A DNA stretch of 64,000 nucleotides, from the NCBI RefSeq assembly GCF_024508665.1, contig NZ_JANINP010000008.1, positions 1 to 64,000 on the forward strand, given 5' to 3'. The notes under the pieces are model-generated. The model was given only the letters and a program-made list of their open reading frames with translations. It did no database searches and was not told where the DNA came from. This document shows, in pieces, positions 54,668 to 63,944 of this stretch. Source of the stretch: Sphingomonas sp. (GTDB lineage: Bacteria; Pseudomonadota; Alphaproteobacteria; Sphingomonadales; Sphingomonadaceae). Every line of letters starts with the position of its first letter. The stretch's first letter is position 1. Made by a program: the position numbers and the translations under genes.

Positions 54668-57600
54668 TCATCGCCGGCGCGCCGGAGCCGGCAGCGCGAC
54701 GGCGTTGTTCAGCCAGGTCACTTCGGGCGTGCCATCGGGCAGCGCGACCCTCACTCGCCAACCCGGGCCGGCACCGGCCGGCAACCCCAATCGGACAGTC
54801 GCCGTCTTGGGCATCAGGTCGGTCGGCGCGTCGAGCTTCGGCACCGCCACGCTGGCGGCGACCTTGCCATTCGCGTCGACCAGTTCCGCGCGCCCGCCGC
54901 TGGCCGGCAGCGCGCCAAGGCTGTGCACCGTCACCTCGACCGTCCGGCCCGCGACCGTCACGTCGTCCATGCCGACGCCGAGATCGGCGCGGCGCTCGGT
55001 CGGCACGCCCGGCGTCTCCAGCGTGAATTCGAGCACGGTCGTGGTGCGCGGCGCGAAGCTGACTTGAACGGACCCGCTGCGTTCGAGTGTCACCTCGCTG
55101 GCGACCGGCGTGCCGTCGGCGGTATCGCCGTCCGACGCACTGGTTCCGGCGGTCATCTTCCATGTGCCTGCGGTCACGTTCCAGGTCGACATCGTCGCCG
55201 GCTGCGCCGTGTCGCTGGTGTTGTACGCGATGATCTTGAAATGGCCGGTGGTCGCTCCCGGCACCAGGATCGCGACCTTTTCCGCCGCGCCGGGATTGGC
55301 GAAGCGCCAGCTGACGGTGTTGCCGGGATAGGTCTGGTTGCGCACCAAAGCGATGCCGCCCAGCCGCTGCCGCTGCAGCAGGTCGTTGGGCATGTCGACA
55401 CGGTCGGTCCACCAATGGCCTTCGGTGTACATGTACATATGCTGCGACTTGAACGCGATCGCGTCGGCGGCCTGCTCTTCGAGCAATTTGCGGTTGCCGG
55501 TCGCATCCCAGCCGGCGACGCGGCCGAAATCGCTCTTGGTTTCCGCCAGCGCCTTGCCCCAGTCCGCCCTGCCGAGAGTGGCGACCACATTTTCGTTGAG
55601 ATCGTTGAGCGCGCCCGGCCCGCTCTTCGCCTCACGGCTGAGGATCGGAGCCAGATATTTCTGGTCGCCGGTGAAGCGGTACGCCGCCCAAACCGACTGA
55701 TAGGGCGTCGAAACTCCGCCGCCGTCCCCCACGCGCTCGGCATCGGTCCGCCAGTTGATCTCGTTGGGATAGGTCCAGTTGCCGTCGGCGCCCTTCTTGC
55801 CGTGCGCCATCCAGCCATCGACGACGCCCGTCACCAGCCCCGTCGCGATCGGATTGGCATTGTAGACGCCCATCAGGATCGGCGCGTGCATGACGGTGAA
55901 GCTGTAGGGCTTCTGCCATTCCCACGGCCCCTCGCGATACACCTTGCGCCCGCCATACCAGTTGGTGGCGAAATGCAGATGGCCCGCAGGATTGCGCAGG
56001 ATGATCTTTTCCGACAGCGCCTTGGCCGTCGCCATCAGCCGCTCGATCGCCTTGGGCTCGCCCCAATTGAGATAGAGGCGCTCGGCGTCGGAATTGAGCC
56101 CTTCCTCATAGGCATGGAGCTCGTCGGTGGTGATGTAGCCGAGTCCGTTGACCCGCATGCCGTTCGCGTAGACCGAGTCCGACAGCGCGCGCAGCGACGC
56201 ATTGATCTTGTCGGGCTCGACTCCCATCAGCGCCAGGCCGGGCCATTGTTCGAGCAAGTCGACATCGTCCGAAATACCACCGCCGAAATCGCCGTACGGC
56301 ACCTGGCGATTGTCGATCCACCAATCGACGAATTGACGGGTGAGCTTCAGATCCTCGAGCTGGCGGAACGCCCAAAGCGGCACGCCGGCGGGCGGTGTCG
56401 GCTGGGCGAAGGGCGGCATGCCGGTCGCGCCATAGCTGATGTCCGCCCAGTAGCGGCGCCCTTCGATATTGTCGGGATCGACGCGGAGCAGGTCGGTGAT
56501 GTCGCCCTTCAACCGCCGGAACAGCCTTTCGCGACCCGAGGCGGTATGTTCCTCGACCAGGAAGCCCCAATTGTCCTTCACCTGGCTGAAGCGGTCCTGG
56601 ACATGCTCCTTCTTCGCTTCGTCGCGGTCCTTGAACACCAGCCGCACGTTCATGCCGTCGAGCGAGTCCGCGCCGAAATCGCGCGAGGCGCTGGCGACAA
56701 TGATGTAGAAGGGATCGTTGGTCAGGATGCGGTCGCGCAGGTCGAGCCAGACAGTCCGCGCCTGGCCGGGCTTCACCGAGACCGTCACGTCGATCATGTC
56801 GCGGTCGGGCCAGATCGGGTCCTTGATCCGGATGTCGAGCGGGATCACGCCATCCTTGTCCGGCGCGACCTTCAGCGCGGGGATGTCGAGGGCGATGCCG
56901 TCGAGCCCGTCATGGACATTCGCCCAGGTGTAGTTCCACGCCCGCGCCAGCGGCTTGCCGGGGAAGGCGTCGCCGAAGTCGGACGGGATCAGGATATGGA
57001 CGATCGGCGCCTCGTTCGCGCCCCGTACCGCATTCCCCGCCGCGGTCGCGCTGCCTGCACCCGGCGCGGCATGGCCGGCACTCGCGGGCAGCGCGACGAC
57101 GGTGGCGCGTTCGTCAGCCGGAAAACGGCCGGCGATATAACTGTTGAGTGCGGAGAGGTTGGCGAAGGCCGGCGCGGCTTTCGAGTCGACGGCATAGCTG
57201 AGCTTTAGCGTGCCCTTGGGCTCGGCGCCTTCCTTGACGTCGTACGCCCAGATTTCCTGGATCGGCGTTTCCTGCGTGACATTGGTGAAGCGCAATTTGC
57301 CGCCGGTCTTGTCGCCGAAACTGGTGATCGACTTTTCGACGCCCTGCGGCCGCTTCGCGAGCGAGACGTACTTGCCGCCGTCCGCCGAATAATCGAGCGC
57401 GCCATAAGCAGCACCGCGGATCTCGACGCGATTGACCGTTTCGTTGGCCGGGATCGTCAGCTCATAGGACTTGCCGCCTTCGACATAGACGTTCCAGTCG
57501 GGAAGCTCGAAATAATCGTCGCGGCCCGGCAGGCGCGAGCGGTTGTAGACGCCGGGCCAGGTCGTCTCGGGAATGCCGTCGACGCCTTTCCACATCCATT

Positions 57601-58489
57601 CCTTCAAGTCCTTGGCGTCGGCGAATTCGACCTTGCGGATCGCCGTGCTGTCGGCCGCTAGCAAAGGCGGCGAGGCGCCGTCGAACCCGTAGCGATGGAG
57701 GAAGGCGGTGCGCTCGTCGCTCTCCACCGGCTTGTCGTCGGCAGGGGCATTGTTATTGGCCAGCGCGGCGACCGCGCCAGCGCCGAGCATCTGGTCATAG
57801 ACGCGGATTTCGTCGACATCGCTGCCGCGCATGAAATTGTAGCGGCTCTGCACCTGGTGCGGCGAGATGATCCGCCCGGCCAGGCCGAACTGGTCGAGCC
57901 CGCTGTCGAGCACCGACTTCTGATCCTTGCGCGCGACTTCCTTGCCATCGACAAACAGGCGCACGCCAACCGCCTCGTCCCAGGCGAACGCGATGTGGTG
58001 CCAGTCGGCCGGCGCAGGCAGCGTATCCATGCGGAACGACACGCGTTCGCGCGCGAGATTGTTGTCGGTGACGAAGGCGTCGAAGCCGTGGCCGTTCCAG
58101 TCGATGCGAAGAAACGCCATGTCCCAGCTGGTGTGATCGGCATATCCGACGCGAAACAGGACGAACGGCGCTTCGCCGACCGGCGTCCGCGAACGCCAGA
58201 AGAAGGATAGGGTACCGCGCCGCGCATAGATGTTGCCCGGCGCTTTCCAGGCGACATAGCCATCATCCTGCCATTCAATCGCGCCGCCCGATTTGCCGGT
58301 GGGGACGATCGCGACCTTGGACTGGAAATTGGGCACGGCCTCGCCGCCCGCGGTGTCGGCGATCAGCGTCTTGTCGGCGGAAACGTGGAACAGCAGCTTC
58401 GGCGGAGCATCCTGCGCGTTCGCGCCTGACCCGATCATCGCGGTGGCGCCAATCGCCGCCAACATCGTCACCCGCATCCTGCTCACCAT
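54668..58489 (-). CDS. Giant secreted LamG-domain protein of unknown function
   Basis: 1273 residues from the ATG at 58489; another ATG lies four codons on. The signal peptide ends in GSGANAQ near residue 26. Residues ~35-255 are a LamG/concanavalin-A-like fold (GTLSFFWRSRTPVGEAPFVL, ADWHHIAFAWDEAVGVRLFV, DVDEIRVYDQMLGAGAVAAL). The middle (about 300-650) is beta-rich. A large helical region follows with QVPYGDFGGGISDDVDLLEQ, GYITTDELHAYEEGLNSDAE and GWMAHGKKGADGNWTYPNEI, reminiscent of alpha/alpha-barrel polysaccharide enzymes. The C-terminal ~100 residues look Ig/CARDB-like. I recognise no named enzyme family. Two operators lie upstream. It is a candidate novel polysaccharide-active enzyme. 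Confidence 0.85.
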   Translation of the reverse strand: MVSRMRVTMLAAIGATAMIGSGANAQDAPPKLLFHVSADKTLIADTAGGEAVPNFQSKVAIVPTGKSGGAIEWQDDGYVAWKAPGNIYARRGTLSFFWRSRTPVGEAPFVLFRVGYADHTSWDMAFLRIDWNGHGFDAFVTDNNLARERVSFRMDTLPAPADWHHIAFAWDEAVGVRLFVDGKEVARKDQKSVLDSGLDQFGLAGRIISPHQVQSRYNFMRGSDVDEIRVYDQMLGAGAVAALANNNAPADDKPVESDERTAFLHRYGFDGASPPLLAADSTAIRKVEFADAKDLKEWMWKGVDGIPETTWPGVYNRSRLPGRDDYFELPDWNVYVEGGKSYELTIPANETVNRVEIRGAAYGALDYSADGGKYVSLAKRPQGVEKSITSFGDKTGGKLRFTNVTQETPIQEIWAYDVKEGAEPKGTLKLSYAVDSKAAPAFANLSALNSYIAGRFPADERATVVALPASAGHAAPGAGSATAAGNAVRGANEAPIVHILIPSDFGDAFPGKPLARAWNYTWANVHDGLDGIALDIPALKVAPDKDGVIPLDIRIKDPIWPDRDMIDVTVSVKPGQARTVWLDLRDRILTNDPFYIIVASASRDFGADSLDGMNVRLVFKDRDEAKKEHVQDRFSQVKDNWGFLVEEHTASGRERLFRRLKGDITDLLRVDPDNIEGRRYWADISYGATGMPPFAQPTPPAGVPLWAFRQLEDLKLTRQFVDWWIDNRQVPYGDFGGGISDDVDLLEQWPGLALMGVEPDKINASLRALSDSVYANGMRVNGLGYITTDELHAYEEGLNSDAERLYLNWGEPKAIERLMATAKALSEKIILRNPAGHLHFATNWYGGRKVYREGPWEWQKPYSFTVMHAPILMGVYNANPIATGLVTGVVDGWMAHGKKGADGNWTYPNEINWRTDAERVGDGGGVSTPYQSVWAAYRFTGDQKYLAPILSREAKSGPGALNDLNENVVATLGRADWGKALAETKSDFGRVAGWDATGNRKLLEEQAADAIAFKSQHMYMYTEGHWWTDRVDMPNDLLQRQRLGGIALVRNQTYPGNTVSWRFANPGAAEKVAILVPGATTGHFKIIAYNTSDTAQPATMSTWNVTAGTWKMTAGTSASDGDTADGTPVASEVTLERSGSVQVSFAPRTTTVLEFTLETPGVPTERRADLGVGMDDVTVAGRTVEVTVHSLGALPASGGRAELVDANGKVAASVAVPKLDAPTDLMPKTATVRLGLPAGAGPGWRVRVALPDGTPEVTWLNNAVALPAPARRR

Positions 58490-58569
58490 GCCGCTCTCTT
58501 TCGCATCTGCCCGCTCGTTGGCGGCCGACTCTCCCAAGCCCTTTAGGGCATTGCATCGATAGAAACTTA

Positions 58570-58584
58570 TGACACCGGTATCAA
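58570..58584 (-). promoter_or_regulatory. Operator F of the uronate regulon
   Basis: TGACACCGGTATCAA on the plus strand, a near match, 80 nt before the LamG-protein ATG. Confidence 0.7.
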
Positions 58585-58655
58585 CGACCTTTCCGGGCTT
58601 TCGGTCGTCGCTCGTCCAGGCCATCGCAGCCACTCCGGCCGCTTGCGCTTCCTTC

Positions 58656-58670
58656 TGACACCGATTACCA
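58656..58670. promoter_or_regulatory. Operator G of the uronate regulon
   Basis: TGACACCGATTACCA differs from operator C at one position. It lies 166 nt upstream of the LamG-protein ATG and 65 nt before a terminator-like hairpin with no gene between. Confidence 0.7.
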
Positions 58671-58735
58671 TCGTTGCCGACGACAGGTTTACCGACGGGA
58701 ATTCGGTCGGCCGACGATAGTTTATCCTCCCCTGA

Positions 58736-58771
58736 GGGCGCGGCTCCATCCGGAGCGGCGCCCGATTTTTT
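58736..58771 (+). terminator. Strong intrinsic terminator without an upstream gene
   Basis: GGGCGCGGCTCC and GGAGCGGCGCCC pair around a short ATCC loop and are followed by GATTTTTT. The preceding TTTATCCTCCCCTGAGGGCG resembles the sequence just after the receptor stop (TTTTCCTCCTCTGCGGGCG at about 52062-52080), so it looks like the 3' tail of a lost receptor-type gene. Confidence 0.75.
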
Positions 58772-58854
58772 CGCCAGAGCAACGCGCGGAAAAGCGGACA
58801 CCCTAAAGTCACCGCGTGCTGGCGCGTCGCCGCGAGTCGCCGTAAGTGGCCGGC

Positions 58855-59481
58855 ATGACGACGAGCAGCTTCGACGCCGCACGGGCGGGGATCATCGCGG
58901 TCGGCCGCCGCCTCGACGCGCGCGGCTGGGCGCCGGCGACGGCGGGCAATTACTCGGTCCGGCTCGACGACGGCTTCGCGGTGACCGCATCCGGCTGGCA
59001 CAAGGGGCGCCTGAGCGAAGAGGGGGTGTTGCGCCTCGATAGGGACGGCCAAGTCGTTGGTACCGGCAAGCCCTCTGCGGAAACACATCTCCACCTGTCG
59101 ATCTATCGCCAGTTCCCCGCGGCGGGCGCCGTGCTCCACGGCCATTCGCCGCAAGCGGTCGGCCTGACTCGCGCCTTCCGCGACCTGAAAGCCTGGCATT
59201 TCGCCGGCCATGAATTGCTCAAGGTGTTTCCCGGCCAGACCACGCACGAAACCGAAATCGCGCTGCCGATCGTCGACAACAGCCAAGACATGGCCGTCAT
59301 CGAAGCGGCGATCGCCCCGGCATTGGCACGGCCCGGCGCGGCGCCTGCCTATCTGATCCGCGATCATGGCCTCTATGCCTGGGGCAAGGACCTTGACGAA
59401 GCCGAGCGCGTGCTCGAAGCCGTCGAATGGCTGATCGCCACCGAACTGGCCGAACGCAGTTTCAGGGATAGCGCGTCATGA
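58855..59481 (+). CDS. mtnB: Methylthioribulose-1-phosphate dehydratase
   Basis: 208 residues from the ATG at 58855. Class II aldolase-like fold: RGWAPATAGNYSVRLDDGFA, SGWHKGRLSEEGVL, KPSAETHLHLSIYR, and the zinc ligands in LHGHSPQAVGLTRAF and HELLKVFPGQTTHE. It dehydrates MTRu-1-P in methionine salvage. It opens a tightly packed mtnB-mtnD-mtnC-mtnA operon; mtnD overlaps by 4 nt. Confidence 0.95.
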   Translation: MTTSSFDAARAGIIAVGRRLDARGWAPATAGNYSVRLDDGFAVTASGWHKGRLSEEGVLRLDRDGQVVGTGKPSAETHLHLSIYRQFPAAGAVLHGHSPQAVGLTRAFRDLKAWHFAGHELLKVFPGQTTHETEIALPIVDNSQDMAVIEAAIAPALARPGAAPAYLIRDHGLYAWGKDLDEAERVLEAVEWLIATELAERSFRDSAS

Positions 59482-60029
59482 CTCGCCTTCGCGTCTTTAC
59501 CGCCGATGACGGCGACACTCCGGTGCTCGACACCAGCGACCCCAAATGGATCGGCGACGCGCTGAAACGGATCGGGGTGCGCTACGAACGCTGGCCGCTC
59601 CGCGACACCGGCGGCGCCGACACCGACGCCGTGCTCGCCGCTTATGCGCCCGAGATCGACAAGCTGAAGACCGAACAGGGCTATCAATCCGTCGATATCA
59701 TCGGTGTGACGCCCGATCATCCCGATCGCGCCGCAATGCGCGCGAAGTTCCTGTCCGAGCATCGCCATTCGGAGGACGAAGTGCGCTTCTTCGTCGCCGG
59801 CGAAGGATTGTTCACGCTGCGCACCGACGACGACCGCGTCCACGCCGTCTTGTGCACGGCCGGGGACCTGATCTCGGTTCCGGCGGGCATGCGCCATTGG
59901 TTCGACATGGGGCCCGAGCCGAGCTTCACCGTTATCCGCCTGTTCGAGAATCCCGAGGGCTGGGTCGCCAAATTCACCGGCGATGCCATCGCCGATCGTT
60001 TCCCGCGTCACGAGCGCGCTTCGGGCTGA
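59478..60029 (+). CDS. mtnD: Acireductone dioxygenase
   Basis: 183 residues, cupin fold. The metal site is FLSEHRHSEDEVRFFVAGEG (H-x-H-x4-E) with a later His in GMRHWFDMGPEPSFTVIRL. It cleaves acireductone to the keto-acid precursor of methionine and formate. It overlaps mtnB; the spacing to mtnC is about 60 nt. Confidence 0.95.
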   Translation: MTRLRVFTADDGDTPVLDTSDPKWIGDALKRIGVRYERWPLRDTGGADTDAVLAAYAPEIDKLKTEQGYQSVDIIGVTPDHPDRAAMRAKFLSEHRHSEDEVRFFVAGEGLFTLRTDDDRVHAVLCTAGDLISVPAGMRHWFDMGPEPSFTVIRLFENPEGWVAKFTGDAIADRFPRHERASG

Positions 60030-60091
60030 CGCCCTCTCCAGTCCGTTCGCCCTGGCGATCCGGATCACCAATTACGAACGATGGGATTAGC

Positions 60092-60730
60092 GTGAGCCCG
60101 ACCCCGCCCAAGGCCATCCTGCTCGATATCGAGGGGACCACCACGAGCATCGCCTATGTCGCCGATGTTCTATTCCCTTATGCCCGGGCGCGCATTCCCG
60201 CCTGGGTGCCGATCCATCGCGAGGAGATCGCCCCGGTCCTTGCCGCGATGCCGCCGGGCGATCCGGTCGCGACCTTGCTCGCCTGGATGGATGTCGACGC
60301 CAAGGAAACCGCGCTCAAGGACATTCAGGGACGCATCTGGCGCGAGGGCTATGAAGCGGGCGAGCTCAAGGCGCACGTCTACCCCGACACGCCCGAGGCG
60401 CTGAAACGCTGGAGCGAGGCGGGGATCAAGCTGTGCATCTATTCCTCGGGATCGATCGAGGCGCAGAAGCTGATCTTCGGGCATAGCGAGGCAGGCGACC
60501 TGACTGGCTACCTTTCCGGCTATTTCGACACGACCACCGGGCCAAAGCGCGAGGCCGAATCCTACGTCAAAATCGCCGCCGCGCTGAAGCTCGACCCCGC
60601 CGATATCCTGTTCGTGTCCGACGTCGCCGCCGAGACCGACGCGGCGAAAGCGGCCGGGCTGCGCGCGCTGCTGATCGACCGCGATACCGGTCGCGGCGAG
60701 ATCGCCAGCTTTGCCGAGATATTGCCGTGA
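60092..60730 (+). CDS. mtnC: Enolase-phosphatase E1
   Basis: 212 residues from a GTG at 60092. HAD-superfamily: the nucleophile motif LLDIEGTTTSIAYVADVLFP near the N-terminus, motif II YSSGSIEAQKLIFGHS, and Lys plus acidic motifs in KREAESYVKIAAAL and ILFVSDVAAETDAAKAAG. It enolises and dephosphorylates the diketo intermediate. Its stop overlaps the mtnA start (GTGA). Confidence 0.94.
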   Translation: MSPTPPKAILLDIEGTTTSIAYVADVLFPYARARIPAWVPIHREEIAPVLAAMPPGDPVATLLAWMDVDAKETALKDIQGRIWREGYEAGELKAHVYPDTPEALKRWSEAGIKLCIYSSGSIEAQKLIFGHSEAGDLTGYLSGYFDTTTGPKREAESYVKIAAALKLDPADILFVSDVAAETDAAKAAGLRALLIDRDTGRGEIASFAEILP

Positions 60731-61782
60731 TCCTGCAAGGCGAACGCACCCGCTCGATCGTGCCGACCGCCGAGGGCACGGGCGCGCGCATCCTCGACCA
60801 GCGCCAGCTTCCCTGGGAAGTGCGCTGGGTCGAGCTCAGGACCGAAGACGAGGCGGCGGTGGCGATCCGCGACATGTGGACGCGCGGCGCGCCGATGATC
60901 GGCGCGGTCGGCGGCTATGGCCTGGCGATGGCGATCGCCGCCGACCCCGGCGATGCGGCGATCCAGGCAGCTTATGCGCGCCTCAATGCGACCCGCCCGA
61001 CCGCGATCAACCTCAAATGGGCGCTCGACCAGGTTGCCGCCGCGGTCCGCCCGCTGCCGCTTACCGATCGCGCCGCGGCTGCCTTTGCGCGCGCTCAGGC
61101 GATCGTCGACGAGGACGAGCGTTTATGCCGCTCGATCGGCGAGCATGGTCTGGCCCTGCTCCGCGACCTCCATGCGAAGAATCCCGATCGCCCGCTCAAC
61201 ATCCTGACGCATTGCAATGCCGGCTGGCTGGCGACGGTCGATTATGGCACCGCGACCGCGCCGATCTATCTCGCGCACGATGCCGGGCTGCCCCTGCACG
61301 TCTGGGTCGACGAGACACGGCCGCGCAACCAGGGCGCGTTGCTGACCGCGTTCGAGCTGCGCAATCATGGCGTCCCGCATACCTTGATCGCCGACAATGC
61401 CGGCGGCCTGTTGATGGCGCGCGGCCAGGTCGATGCGGTGATCGTCGGCACCGATCGCGTCACCGCCAATGGCGATGTGTGCAACAAGATCGGCACCTAT
61501 CTGAAAGCGCTCGCCGCGCACGATACCGGCGTGCCCTTCTATGTCGCTTTGCCCTACACGACGTTCGACGCAGCGACGCCGAGCGGCGACGCGATCCCGA
61601 TCGAGGAGCGCTCGCCCGCCGAACTGACCGAGATCACCGGCGCTACCGATCACGGGCTGGAAACGGTGCGGCTGACTCAGTCCGACGCCTATAACCCCGC
61701 CTTCGACGTCACCCCGGCGCGGCTTGTTACCGGCTACATCACCGAACGCGGGGTGCTGGACCGGCTGCAGACTCCCTTCTAA
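60727..61782 (+). CDS. mtnA: Methylthioribose-1-phosphate isomerase
   Basis: 351 residues from the GTG at 60727. eIF2B-like fold: MWTRGAPMIGAVGGYGLAMA near residue 50, LTHCNAGWLATVDYGTATAP with the catalytic Cys, ETRPRNQGALLTAFEL and VIVGTDRVTANGDVCNKIGT with the catalytic Asp. Together with mtnB, mtnD and mtnC it completes this part of the salvage cycle; kinase or phosphorylase steps are not in the window. Confidence 0.95.
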   Translation: MILQGERTRSIVPTAEGTGARILDQRQLPWEVRWVELRTEDEAAVAIRDMWTRGAPMIGAVGGYGLAMAIAADPGDAAIQAAYARLNATRPTAINLKWALDQVAAAVRPLPLTDRAAAAFARAQAIVDEDERLCRSIGEHGLALLRDLHAKNPDRPLNILTHCNAGWLATVDYGTATAPIYLAHDAGLPLHVWVDETRPRNQGALLTAFELRNHGVPHTLIADNAGGLLMARGQVDAVIVGTDRVTANGDVCNKIGTYLKALAAHDTGVPFYVALPYTTFDAATPSGDAIPIEERSPAELTEITGATDHGLETVRLTQSDAYNPAFDVTPARLVTGYITERGVLDRLQTPF

Positions 61783-61815
61783 GGAGGCGCGCAAACCTCG
61801 AAGGGGCGAGCACCA

Positions 61816-62751
61816 ATGAAGCTGATGACCGGCAATTCGAACCTGCCACTGGCCAAGGCGATTGCCGGCTATCTCGAACTACCGCTGACCGATGCACTCG
61901 TCCGGCGGTTCGCCGACGAGGAGATATTCGTCGAGATCAACGAGAATGTCCGCGGCGAGGACGTCTTCGTGCTGCAATCGACGGCGTTCCCTGCCAACGA
62001 TAACCTCATGGAATTGCTGATCTGCATCGACGCGCTGAAGCGCGCGTCGGCCAAGCGGATCACTGCCGTGCTGCCCTATTTCGGCTATGCCCGCCAGGAT
62101 CGAAAGCCCGGCCCGCGCACGCCGATCTCGGCCAAACTGGTCGCCAACCTGATCACCGTTGCCGGGGCCAATCGCGTGCTGTCGGTCGACCTGCACGCGG
62201 GGCAGATCCAGGGTTTCTTCGACATCCCCACCGACAACCTGTTCGCCGCTCCGGTCATGTCGACCGACATCCTGGCGCGCCATTCGGACAAGAATCTGAT
62301 GGTCGTGTCGCCCGACGTCGGCGGCGTGGTGCGCGCCCGCGCGCTCGCCAAGCGGCTCGACAACGCGCCGCTGGCGATCGTCGACAAGCGCCGCGAACGC
62401 GCCGGCGAGTCCGAAGTGATGAACATCATCGGCGATGTCGAGGGGCGCTTCTGCATCTTGATCGATGATATCGTCGATTCGGCCGGCACGTTGTGCAACG
62501 CCGCCGCCGCGCTGAAGGAAGCGGGCGCCGCGGGCGTCGTCGCCTACGTCACCCACGGCGTGCTGTCGGGCGGCGCGATCGCCCGGGTCGAGGGATCGGT
62601 GCTCGAGGAACTGGTCATCACCGATTCGATCGGCAACCACGCGACGATCGCCGCCGCGAAAAAGGTCCGCCATCTGACCATCGCGCCGTTGCTCGCCGAA
62701 GCGATCCGGCGGATTGCCGACGAGAGCTCGGTTTCCAGCCTGTTCGACTGA
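61816..62751 (+). CDS. prs: Ribose-phosphate pyrophosphokinase
   Basis: 311 residues. N-terminal MKLMTGNSNLPLAKAIAGYL, RRFADEEIFVEINENVRGED, the flexible-loop region YFGYARQDRKPGPRTPISAK, DLHAGQIQGFFDIPTDNL and the PRPP-binding motif ILIDDIVDSAGTLCNAAAAL. It makes PRPP for nucleotide, histidine and tryptophan synthesis. It starts 33 nt after mtnA, so it may be cotranscribed. Confidence 0.96.
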   Translation: MKLMTGNSNLPLAKAIAGYLELPLTDALVRRFADEEIFVEINENVRGEDVFVLQSTAFPANDNLMELLICIDALKRASAKRITAVLPYFGYARQDRKPGPRTPISAKLVANLITVAGANRVLSVDLHAGQIQGFFDIPTDNLFAAPVMSTDILARHSDKNLMVVSPDVGGVVRARALAKRLDNAPLAIVDKRRERAGESEVMNIIGDVEGRFCILIDDIVDSAGTLCNAAAALKEAGAAGVVAYVTHGVLSGGAIARVEGSVLEELVITDSIGNHATIAAAKKVRHLTIAPLLAEAIRRIADESSVSSLFD

Positions 62752-63116
62752 GGCGGCAGCCAATCTCCGCACGGCTCCTGCGAAAGCAGGAGCCAAGAGC
62801 CCGCGCACAGTCCTGCGTAACCCGGGCGTTCCTGCTTCCGAAGTGACCCAGCGCGGTCGGGTGCGGCCCCAAGTCGCGCGCCCATAGACGGCCGCGATCG
62901 GCAAAAGGATTAGATGGCCCGACTATGGATGGGAGCGTTGAAGCCGCTTTCGGGAACGCTTCCTCGGGAAGCCGCCATTCCGTAGCTCCTGCGATCCTGT
63001 TCGAACCATCGCCTCGAAGCCTCACGCGGTCAGGTTGGTTCGCGTGCTCTGGGCGAAGCGCTCGCGAAGCGGTAGCGTTGCTGTATGATTTTTCCCGGTC
63101 GGCCAGGAGGATACTC
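62752..63116. other. Intergenic stretch before the secreted protein
   Basis: Apart from the stem-loop, about 320 nt show no gene. Reading frames are short. A ggaagccgcc-like direct fragment and CTGCGATCCTG are present but form no clear element. The promoter of the next gene is presumably near 63050-63100. Confidence 0.45.
62773..62794 (+). terminator. Stem-loop after prs (GAAA tetraloop)
   Basis: The 9-bp arms GGCTCCTGC and GCAGGAGCC enclose GAAA, 21 nt after the prs stop. It may also be half of a palindromic element, as CCTGCTTCCGAAG and CTCCTGCG relatives follow. No T-run. Confidence 0.5.
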
Positions 63117-63815
63117 ATGAAGTTCGTGAAGATTTCGGCGGCGATTGGGCTTCTGGCGTTTGCCACGCCTGCGCTAGCGGACATGACGGCGAATTACGTT
63201 GGGCCGAACGGTGCCATGACGATGAAGATCGAAATCGCCGCGAACGGCGACATACGCGGTCAAACCGGTGCCCCAAACGCCTACTTCATTACTCGTGACG
63301 GACACGGCTACATGATTCAGGCGACGTTTGACGGCCCGGCGGTCATGCGTGTCGAAGACATGGCAACGGTCATGGCCGAGCAAATGAAAAAGATCATGCC
63401 GGACATGCCGCCGCCGAAAAGCAAGGATGCTCCCGGCTTCACGCTGGTAAAGGGCGGCGAAGTGACGATCCGAGGCCGAAAAGGTATCGCGTATTACATG
63501 GATATTGCGAAAGACGGCAAACCTATTGGCAATCCGATTGTTGTAATCAGTACCGATCCTGATCTCGCTCCGCTTGGCGTAGCGATGGCATATCAGTTCA
63601 ACATGTCGGTTACGATGATGGGCCAAGTTCTAGGCGACACGAGCCCGTTGAAGGGAATGCAGGACATTCTCAAGACCGGCGCACCTATCTTATTCACGGG
63701 ATTGCAACTCGATACCGTCAATCGCGATCCGATACCGGCTGAGCATTTCGTGTTACCGGCGGGACCGCTCGATATCGACGGAGTGAGGAAAACAATGGGC
63801 GCGGGGCCAAAATAA
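63117..63815 (+). CDS. Secreted hypothetical protein
   Basis: 232 residues with an AGGAGG ribosome-binding site. The signal peptide MKFVKISAAIGLLAFATPAL ends in ADM. The mature part has MTMKIEIAANGDIRGQTG and GYMIQATFDGPAVMRVEDMA, plus a Met/Pro/Lys-rich stretch KKIMPDMPPPKSK. I recognise no family; the beta-rich periplasmic layout suggests a small binding or structural role. Codons are somewhat less GC-rich than in prs. Confidence 0.75.
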   Translation: MKFVKISAAIGLLAFATPALADMTANYVGPNGAMTMKIEIAANGDIRGQTGAPNAYFITRDGHGYMIQATFDGPAVMRVEDMATVMAEQMKKIMPDMPPPKSKDAPGFTLVKGGEVTIRGRKGIAYYMDIAKDGKPIGNPIVVISTDPDLAPLGVAMAYQFNMSVTMMGQVLGDTSPLKGMQDILKTGAPILFTGLQLDTVNRDPIPAEHFVLPAGPLDIDGVRKTMGAGPK

Positions 63816-63944
63816 GCGGATACCTGACCTGAACGTGTGCGGTTGGTCGGTTTTTCGGTCGGTCCGCTTTGGGGCGGCGAGGCGGCGATCGCAAAGGTCC
63901 GCAATTGAGTCGGAAGCCGTCAGGCCGCTTTTAGAGCCTACCGC

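Noticed and set aside
54923..57208. Long plus-strand open frame antisense to the LamG protein
   Set aside because: It has a shadow-type composition and no motifs; the minus strand has a signal peptide, LamG motifs and operators.
58585..58735. Short gene between operator G and the terminator
   Set aside because: No frame with a ribosome-binding site and sensible composition fits in this space.
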